From: Chloropicon primus | Lineage: Eukaryota > Chlorophyta > Chloropicophyceae > Chloropicales > Chloropicaceae | Direction of reading: 5' to 3' | Assembly: GCA_023205875.1 (NCBI GenBank) | Contig: CP060772.1 | Span: 124,001-188,000 of the forward strand | Length of the DNA: 64,000 nucleotides | Shown: positions 58,756 to 64,000 of the stretch, piece after piece | Numbering within the stretch: the stretch's first letter is position 1 | Layout of the letters: each line of letters starts with the position of its first letter | The notes under the pieces: model-generated | The model's database searches: none | Seen by the model: only the letters and a program-made list of their open reading frames with translations | What the model was told of the DNA's origin: nothing | Made by a program: the position numbers and the translations under genes

Positions 58756-59607
58756 CCTCCAGGTCTCCCACGACGGTCATGTACTCAGGACTGCTTGCAC
58801 TCCTCCGCCCGAAGGGAAGGCAAACCAAGGACGCACTGATGAGAGGTGTGAGGATCACCACAAGCCTCTGCAAGTGATGGTGGCCAGACTTCCCCTCCTC
58901 TGCTCCTCGTGGACCTGCGTGTGCAGACCAGACCTGTGTGTGTGTGTGTGTGGGTGCAGACCTGTGTGCAGAGACACCAAACTCCCAAGGTTGCACGGGC
59001 AACCACCTGCAAGAAAGCTGAGAAAAGGATGAAGCGGGAAGGATGCAGGACCCAGAAAATGTATCCAGGTTCGCCTCAGAAAGAGAGCAACTCAAACGCC
59101 TTTCTCCTCCCTGTACCACAAGGCCAAGCCACCACCTCACACCACTTGTGGGTAGAAGACAAAGAGTTTCGTGTTTCAGTCTCTCAGAACTTCACCCGAG
59201 CGCCATCTTCGTCAAGTGAGGTGTCTCTGGAAAGAGGAAGACTTCAAGATTCTATCTTTGACGACCTCTTTGTCATCAACGTCCTCCCTCTGCTCCAAAA
59301 CATCGCCTCAGGCTTCCCCTTTGCCTCCAGACTCACCTTGAGCAAAAATTGGAGAGAAAACACACTCGTGTCGCCTTCTTAATCCCCGAGTTCTGGAATT
59401 CTGGAGAGAATTGGGAGAGTTTTGACTTTTGACGACGAATCGAGCATCTGGAGCGGTGAACGAGGGAGAGGTCGCATGATTACTGGATAGAGCATCTTGC
59501 GAGCTTTCGCTGGGTACCTTACTTGACCCATTTGAGTCACGGAGCGATCGGCTACAAGTGTTTTTGTCTCGTTTTCTTCGTGTTCATTGAGGCGAGGGTC
59601 GGGGAAT
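58756..59607. promoter_or_regulatory. Divergent promoter region (GT29 / SelW)
   Basis: Contains a (TG)n run at about 58935-58952 and recurrent elements at about 59215-59240 (GTCAAGTGAGGTGTCTCTGG) and about 59497-59550 (GCGAGCTTTCGCTGGGTACC then TTGACCCATTTGAGTCACGG). No gene is seen. Confidence 0.6.
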
Positions 59608-60215
59608 ATGCTTCGACTGCATCCTTTGTCGAGGTCGTTGCGATGCTTGGAGTCGAGGATCGCATCGATAACGCCGTCATCTCGCGTCCTGCGGATGGTC
59701 TCCTCTTTTGCTGCTCCATCCCCGCCTCACGGCTTCCAGAAGAGGAGCTCCTCCGGAGCGTCCAGCAGCAGCAGCAGCACAGTCACCAGAGCTCTGTCCG
59801 GCGAGATAGAGGTCGAGTATTGCGTGAAGTGAAACTACCAGCCTCGCTACGATTACGTGTGCGAGGCAATACAGCGGGAGTTCCCCAACCGATTCACTTT
59901 CTCTGCGAACCCTGAGGTGAGAGGACAAAGGACAAAGGATATATTATGGCCCCCCTCCCTCTCTCTCTCTCCCTCCCCACCTCCTGATCGTCTGACCCAA
60001 GTGCTCGTCTCTGTCTCTCTTCCTCCGTGAACCAGGAGCCCAGGACGGGAGCGTTCGAGGTGACCTTGAAGCCGTCCTCGGGGGACGACGACGGGGGCGT
60101 GCTCCTGTGGTCCAAGCTGCAAGTCGGAGAGCCGAGCAGCTCGGAGCCGAACGCGCTCAAAGCCGTGTCGAGGGCTATATTGATGGAGTTGAAGACGGAG
60201 CTGAACAGGAGATAA
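59608..60215 (+). CDS. SELENOW: Selenoprotein W (Rdx family) with in-frame UGA selenocysteine
   Basis: Two exons, 59608-59916 and 60036-60215 (phase 0), 162 residues counting Sec. The frame is interrupted only by TGA at 59830-59832, which lies in a CxxU redox motif (EVEYC-V-K-U-NYQPRY), the exact place of Sec in SelW. After it the frame continues with family pattern: VCEAIQREFPNRFTF, then TGAFEVTLKP and a C-terminal helix (NALKAVSRAILMEL). A SECIS element lies just past the stop. SelW is a small thioredoxin-fold redox protein. The 68-residue N-terminal extension (MLRLHPLSRSLRCLESRIAS and on) is basic and Ser-rich like a mitochondrial or plastid presequence, unusual for SelW. ATG at 59608 is the first in frame. 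Confidence 0.9.
59830..59832 (+). other. UGA selenocysteine codon
   Basis: TGA in frame between TGC GTG AAG and AAC TAC CAG. The coding pattern of selenoprotein W continues unbroken through it and across the next splice junction. Confidence 0.88.
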
Positions 60216-60221
60216 CACCAC

Positions 60222-60268
60222 ATGATGGTCACGACCCTAAACGAAGTAACCGATGGGTCGAACCTGAA
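60222..60268 (+). promoter_or_regulatory. SECIS element
   Basis: Located 7 nt after the SelW stop. Core: ATGA at 60222-60225 facing TGA at 60265-60267 (non-Watson-Crick quartet). Helix II: GGT 60227-60229 pairs ACC 60262-60264, and CGACCC 60232-60237 pairs GGGTCG 60255-60260 with a small internal loop. The apical loop (about 17 nt) starts with conserved AAA at 60239-60241. Spacing from the core to the apical A's is about 13 nt, as in known eukaryotic SECIS. Confidence 0.88.
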
Positions 60269-60432
60269 ACAACTTTGTTGCTTCTTGTTATAACAAAAAC
60301 GCTTCGACTTTGACGATTCCTCGATTGATGTGCGCGCACGAATAGGGGGCAGGACGCTAAGAGAGTGGCTACAGCGAAAAGGAAACCTAAGTCTCTTGAT
60401 GATATCTGTCTCGACAAGAGTTTTAGTAGCTC

Positions 60433-60880
60433 TCACTCGGCAGGGGCCGCAGAAGCAGCGGCGGCAGCGGCGGTGGCGGCAGCTTCCTTCGCCTTGGCCT
60501 GCTCCGCCATCGCCTTGGTCTCCTCGGCTCTAAGTGCCTCCATTCTAGCCCTCATTTCAGCCTTCCTTGCATCACGCGCCGCTGCAAGCTCCTTTGGACT
60601 CGCCGCCTCGGCAACGCCCGCGCGCAGCACTCCGGCGCCCACGATGCCCGCGGTGAGCGACAAGAATACGTCCCTGTGCAACGCGTTAGCGACCATCGCA
60701 AAAGAGATATCGGAGCTTCTAAACCGGTGGCCCAGCTTCTTTTCCGGATCACTTGGCTTACCTTCGAGAAGTTCTATTGCTGCTGGTGCTTCCCTGCGTT
60801 GCTGCCATCGAGGACACGGTCCTTGGCCTCGCCACTGGCCTTGATCGGGCGACCGCCATTGCTCGGTTCATAACTGCCAT
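60433..60880 (-). CDS. Small protein with plastid/thylakoid-lumen type presequence
   Basis: Two exons, 60762-60880 and 60433-60718, with a 43-nt intron (GTAAGC ... GGTTTAG), 134 residues. The first about 50 residues (MAVMNRAMAVARSRPVARPR and on) are basic and lack acids. Then comes a hydrophobic stretch LSLTAGIVGAGVLRAGVAEA ending in an AxA-like site: a bipartite transit peptide for the thylakoid lumen. The predicted mature part is about 60 residues, highly charged and helical (ARDARKAEMRARMEALRAEE), ending in an Ala run. I do not recognise the family; small photosystem-associated proteins are possible. Convergent with SelW. Confidence 0.6.
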
Positions 60881-61053
60881 GTCTCAACACAGTCCGTCTG
60901 CCGCAAAAGAAGAAGAGGGGGAGGAGGAGAGCATTCGATTGGTCAGCCCCACACAACTACCACCAGCACCGGCAGCACTCGTTCTCGTTCTCGCCACTGG
61001 AGGAGTCCACAAAACTTTTCCTTGCTCAAGCCATCAAACTCGAAGCGCAGAGA

Positions 61054-61092
<39 letters not shown>

Positions 61093-62226
61093 GAGAGGAG
61101 GCAACTCAAGGACACCTCATCAAGAGATTAAGAGAGACTAGGGAGACTAGGGAGACAGGGAGGGAGACTCCTCTGCCTCTGTCGTCGTCGTCGGCCGACG
61201 CCAACCTCTCCAGGGGTTTGTGCGTGACGCTTCGCTCGTTGCTTCAGAAGCGGTGGGTGGTGCTGGACTTGGCTTTGCGTCACTCGCATGACGATCAGAG
61301 CTTCTCCTTCACCGTGACTCCCCATCCCATCTTCCTCCACCCTTTGCCAAGCCTGGAAGCACCCATCCCTCGACATCTCTCAGCCTCTCGCATCCTCTCC
61401 AGACCTCCATCCGCTTCGAGCGACGGCTCTTTCGAAAGATCACGACACAACACTTCTATTCATCACTCGCTTGTCCGCTCCCCACGCTTACGCTCTCGCG
61501 CACTCACCTTCGAAGTTGGCAGCAACGGAACCCAAACAAAAGGAAAACGATTTGTTTTTAGTCTCTCCTGTTGTCAAACTTTCGCCATTCTTCACAAGTG
61601 AGAGCTCTTTCGAAAGGTTGTGAAAGAAGGAAGCCATGTGCGCCCCTCACTCCCTCCGGCCTCACCTCCCTCACCTCCCTCGCTCCCTGTTCTTTCCCGA
61701 TGACTCTGAGCTCCCGATTGGATCGACAATCTTATCTTCTTCAGCCGGAAGGAGATCTCCATTTTTCCTTCAAGGTTTGGAGCTCAAGCTCAAGCTCGTG
61801 CCATTGCGATGCAATGGGCCAAGGCAATGCCGTTACCAATCATGGGATGACGCTTGGTGAAAGGTGGAAAGGACTTTGCTCTTACTCTTTGCTCTTACTC
61901 TCTCCGTCTTTCTCTATGTCTCTCTCTCTTTGGTTTGTCTTTCTGGTTTCTTCTCGCACGGGACCGGGACCTCAGCACTTTTGACATCCGATGAATTTGA
62001 TCACACCCTTGCGATGATGATGATGATGATGAAGAGTTGGTGTCCTATAATACAACAAGAGTCCTTCTCTCTCCCTCTCCCTCCCCCTCTCCCTCTCTGT
62101 GTGTGTGGCCTGTGCTTATTATTTTAGTAGTGGTACAAAAAAACTTGGACAAAAACCTAAACCTTGCCCTGCCCAGCCTCCTCCTTCCCTAAAACACACT
62201 CTTCCCTTTCCCCTCGCTCCGCTCCT
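60881..62226. other. Long intergenic region, no gene recognised
   Basis: Holds the upstream part of the plastid-targeted gene and the 3' region of UTP15. Recurrent elements are at about 61422-61445 (GACGGCTCTTTCGAAAGATC) and 61597-61622 (GTGAGAGCTCTTTCGAAAGG), 175 bp apart. A (GA)n tract (61045-61100), three AGGGAGACT units (61139-61160) and a (GAT)n run near 62012-62031 are seen. Confidence 0.55.
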
Positions 62227-63993
62227 CTAGTTGCGGGAGTATTGGGCGAACAGCAGGGGCTCCAGCATGCCTTGCAACTGGATCAGCTCCTCCTGGGCTT
62301 TCATCTCGCTGTGGACTCTCTCGTACAACTGCATGACTTTGGTGTCGAACTCGTTCGAGATGCCAACGACCTGAGTGTACAGGTCGAAGAGAGCGTGGGC
62401 GATGGGAACGCTCACTTTCATGGTGCGGGGATCGGCGACGTACTTGCAGAGGCACTTCATGATGGGCTGCAGGCTCGAGGCGTTCCTCTGGGAGAGGGCC
62501 GACTGGAGGGCGTGGCCATCGCCGCCCTGGGCGCAGAGCTGCTCCAGCACGGCGAGGACTATGCTGGGGTCCCGCGTCTGGAGCGACTGGTCCAAAGCTT
62601 CCCTGTACCTGAACTTCTTCAGGCTCTTGTCAAAGGGCTTGAGGTTGACCTTCTTCGGCTTGCTTGCCACGGCAATCGAAGTGTCGTTCACCTGGTCCTC
62701 GCTCAGCTTGTAGTTCTGGCCTCTCAGAAAGTACCTGTAAGAATTCGCCGTCAGCATGTTTCTCCACCTCGGCCTCCTGCCTTGCCCGTCCGAGGAGCTC
62801 CTCAGGAGGTGATGCTCGGCCAGCTCCCCCGGGGTCTCGCCCCCCGCGCCGTAGTGCGAAGGCCGCTTCTTCTTCGGCCTCGATCTCACGGCAAGCACGC
62901 CGTTGGCCATCCCAACCGCAAGCTGGTTCGCGCCCGGAGTGCAGTCGAAAGACAGAACTGGGTTTGGATACTTGGTGGAGTGCACGAGGCCAAAGGTATC
63001 CAGCTCGTACACCTTGACGTGGCCGTCGACCGATCCAGTCAGCAACCTCGGCCCGGACTTCCAGCTCCTCCTTTCCGCTCCCCCCTCCTCCCCCTCCTCC
63101 TCCTCCCGCGTCTCCCGGTGGATCATCACGTGTCTCACTGTCGTCACCGTCTTCTGGTGGCTGTCCAAGGACGCCATGAGCTTGCCGCTGAGGATGTCCC
63201 ACATCCTCACCTTGGTGGACCCGCAAGAGACGGCCATGGTCCCGGACGGAAGGATGAGAACGTCCTCCACCGGCGATTCCGAGGCGTGGACCCAAGAGCG
63301 GACAGGATCCTTCGTCCTCGCATCCCAAAGGAAGCACCTGTGATCGTACCCCCCCGTCAGGAATATGTTCGGATCCCCCCTTGAGGTGCTCACGCTCCTG
63401 CAGTAATCCGAGTGCCCCCCAAAGGTGGCCACCTGGTCACCCAGAGTGATGTCCCAATACTTCACGAGAGCGTCGTCGCCACCCGTCACGAGGTGCGTGT
63501 TATTCCCGCCCCCCATGAACCTCACGCTCTGCACAGGCTTCCCGTTCTGAGAGTGGTGGAGCTGCCTGAGGACATCCCTCGACTTGTCGACCGAAAACAG
63601 CTGGACCACGCCAGTGTCGCTCCCTGCCGCCACCATACGCCCGTCTCTCCGAAAGGTCCCGCCATACGCCGTCGAGGAGAACCGTGTGAACTGCTTCTTC
63701 AACCTCTGCGTGTAATAGTCGTAGAGCAGCAGCCGGGTCGCACATGTCACCAGGAGGTCCCTCTTTGAAGTGAATACCCCGTGCCCACCGCCGTGACTCG
63801 CGCCAGAGCCGTCGTCGTCGTCCTCAAAAGGTATCGGTTGATACTCGCAGTGAGACACAACGCCGTGCTGCTGGATCAGCTGAGGTTGTTGCAGTTTCCT
63901 CCACCATTTCGTTTCAGGGCTCAATGTAGACGACCGGGAGGGCAAGGCATTGACCTTGACCTTCTCGTAGTCGCCCAAACTCGTTGCAGCCAT
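62227..63993 (-). CDS. UTP15: UTP15, t-UTP subunit of the SSU processome
   Basis: Single exon, 588 residues, complete; the ATG at 63993 is 7 nt from the window end. UTP15 is a WD40 protein of the small-subunit processome needed for pre-18S rRNA transcription and processing. Seen: an N-terminal segment with ETKWWRKLQ, about seven WD blades (e.g. VTGGDDALVKYWDI, FLTGGYDHRCFLWD, LLTGSVDGHVKVYEL), and the UTP15 C-terminal helical domain with LKPFDKSLKKFRYREALDQ and VLAVLEQLCAQGG. An acidic insertion (EEEEGEEGG) lies in one blade loop. With RRP8 it is one of two ribosome-biogenesis genes in the window. Confidence 0.93.
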   Translation of the reverse strand: MAATSLGDYEKVKVNALPSRSSTLSPETKWWRKLQQPQLIQQHGVVSHCEYQPIPFEDDDDGSGASHGGGHGVFTSKRDLLVTCATRLLLYDYYTQRLKKQFTRFSSTAYGGTFRRDGRMVAAGSDTGVVQLFSVDKSRDVLRQLHHSQNGKPVQSVRFMGGGNNTHLVTGGDDALVKYWDITLGDQVATFGGHSDYCRSVSTSRGDPNIFLTGGYDHRCFLWDARTKDPVRSWVHASESPVEDVLILPSGTMAVSCGSTKVRMWDILSGKLMASLDSHQKTVTTVRHVMIHRETREEEEGEEGGAERRSWKSGPRLLTGSVDGHVKVYELDTFGLVHSTKYPNPVLSFDCTPGANQLAVGMANGVLAVRSRPKKKRPSHYGAGGETPGELAEHHLLRSSSDGQGRRPRWRNMLTANSYRYFLRGQNYKLSEDQVNDTSIAVASKPKKVNLKPFDKSLKKFRYREALDQSLQTRDPSIVLAVLEQLCAQGGDGHALQSALSQRNASSLQPIMKCLCKYVADPRTMKVSVPIAHALFDLYTQVVGISNEFDTKVMQLYERVHSEMKAQEELIQLQGMLEPLLFAQYSRN

Positions 63994-64000
63994 TTGGGTC

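Noticed and set aside
59608-59832. Separate short gene ending at TGA 59832
   Set aside because: The SelW pattern continues across the TGA and a SECIS is present, so the TGA is read as selenocysteine.
1-64000. tRNA or rRNA genes
   Set aside because: Scanning for GGTTCGAATCC-type B boxes with matching A boxes gave no convincing cloverleaf; GTTCGA words found lie inside CDS or promoter elements.

Overview
The window reads as gene-dense nuclear DNA of a unicellular eukaryotic alga, most likely a chlorophyte (prasinophyte-grade) green alga. About 32 protein-coding genes are packed into 64 kb on both strands. Introns are few (0-3 per gene), short (43-525 nt), with GTAAG/GTGAG donors and pyrimidine-rich CAG/AAG acceptors. 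A TGTAA motif sits about 45-105 nt after several stop codons, which is the classic chlorophyte poly(A) signal. Other green hints are a Ser-(Pro)n extracellular rod, a GT29 enzyme, a small protein with a plastid-lumen-type presequence, and a plant-type upstream ORF on the S-adenosylmethionine decarboxylase mRNA. No tRNA, rRNA or CRISPR array was recognised. Many long ORFs on the opposite strands are shadows created by GC-rich third codon positions.

Layout. 1-1322: 3' part of an LCAT/PDAT-like acyltransferase. 1724-4191: katanin-like AAA ATPase. 4959-6269: TauD-like dioxygenase. 6392-6979: secreted RNase T2. 7667-9583: centromere factor KNL2/M18BP1. 9650-13369: chromokinesin. 14193-16711: CFIm25 and BUD13. 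17653-20716: RING membrane protein and a kinase. 20919-25709: Sec14-like protein, 2OG oxygenase and SCAMP. 26841-29068: DDA1 and RRP8. 30057-32660: Myb factor and mitochondrial carrier. 33809-40788: FIG4 phosphatase and Doa10/MARCH6 ligase. 42081-44261: protein with four hnRNP-Q-acidic-type repeats. 44528-44782: isolated TnpB/Fanzor zinc-ribbon remnant. 45370-48730: leader with two uORFs and a fused AdoMetDC-ODC enzyme. 48989-49585: MORN protein. 51005-54326: two membrane proteins, one a beta-propeller on a polyproline rod. 55771-58755: GDPD and GT29. 59608-60215: selenoprotein W with in-frame TGA and a SECIS. 60433-60880: small plastid-targeted protein. 62227-63993: UTP15.

Three things stand out. 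First, polyamine synthesis: both decarboxylases are one polypeptide, preceded by a 52-codon uORF ending in Pro-Ser-stop like the polyamine-responsive plant AdoMetDC uORF, so one sensor peptide could control both enzymes. Second, a selenoprotein W whose UGA interrupts the open frame, with a matching SECIS 7 nt after the stop codon and an organelle-type N-terminal extension. Third, a family of intergenic elements sharing a core close to GATCTTTCCAAAGAGCCCTC, often followed by a CCCATTTGGYGCTCGGAGTG block. It occurs about thirty times, nearly always upstream of genes, and several copies sit in tandem duplications with periods of 156-184 bp.

The genes are otherwise ordinary housekeeping functions: chromosome segregation, pre-mRNA processing, rRNA processing, ERAD, phosphoinositide turnover and vesicle traffic. 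There is no operon-like functional clustering except the two neighbouring pre-mRNA processing genes. Exon borders were read by eye and may be off by 1-2 nt.
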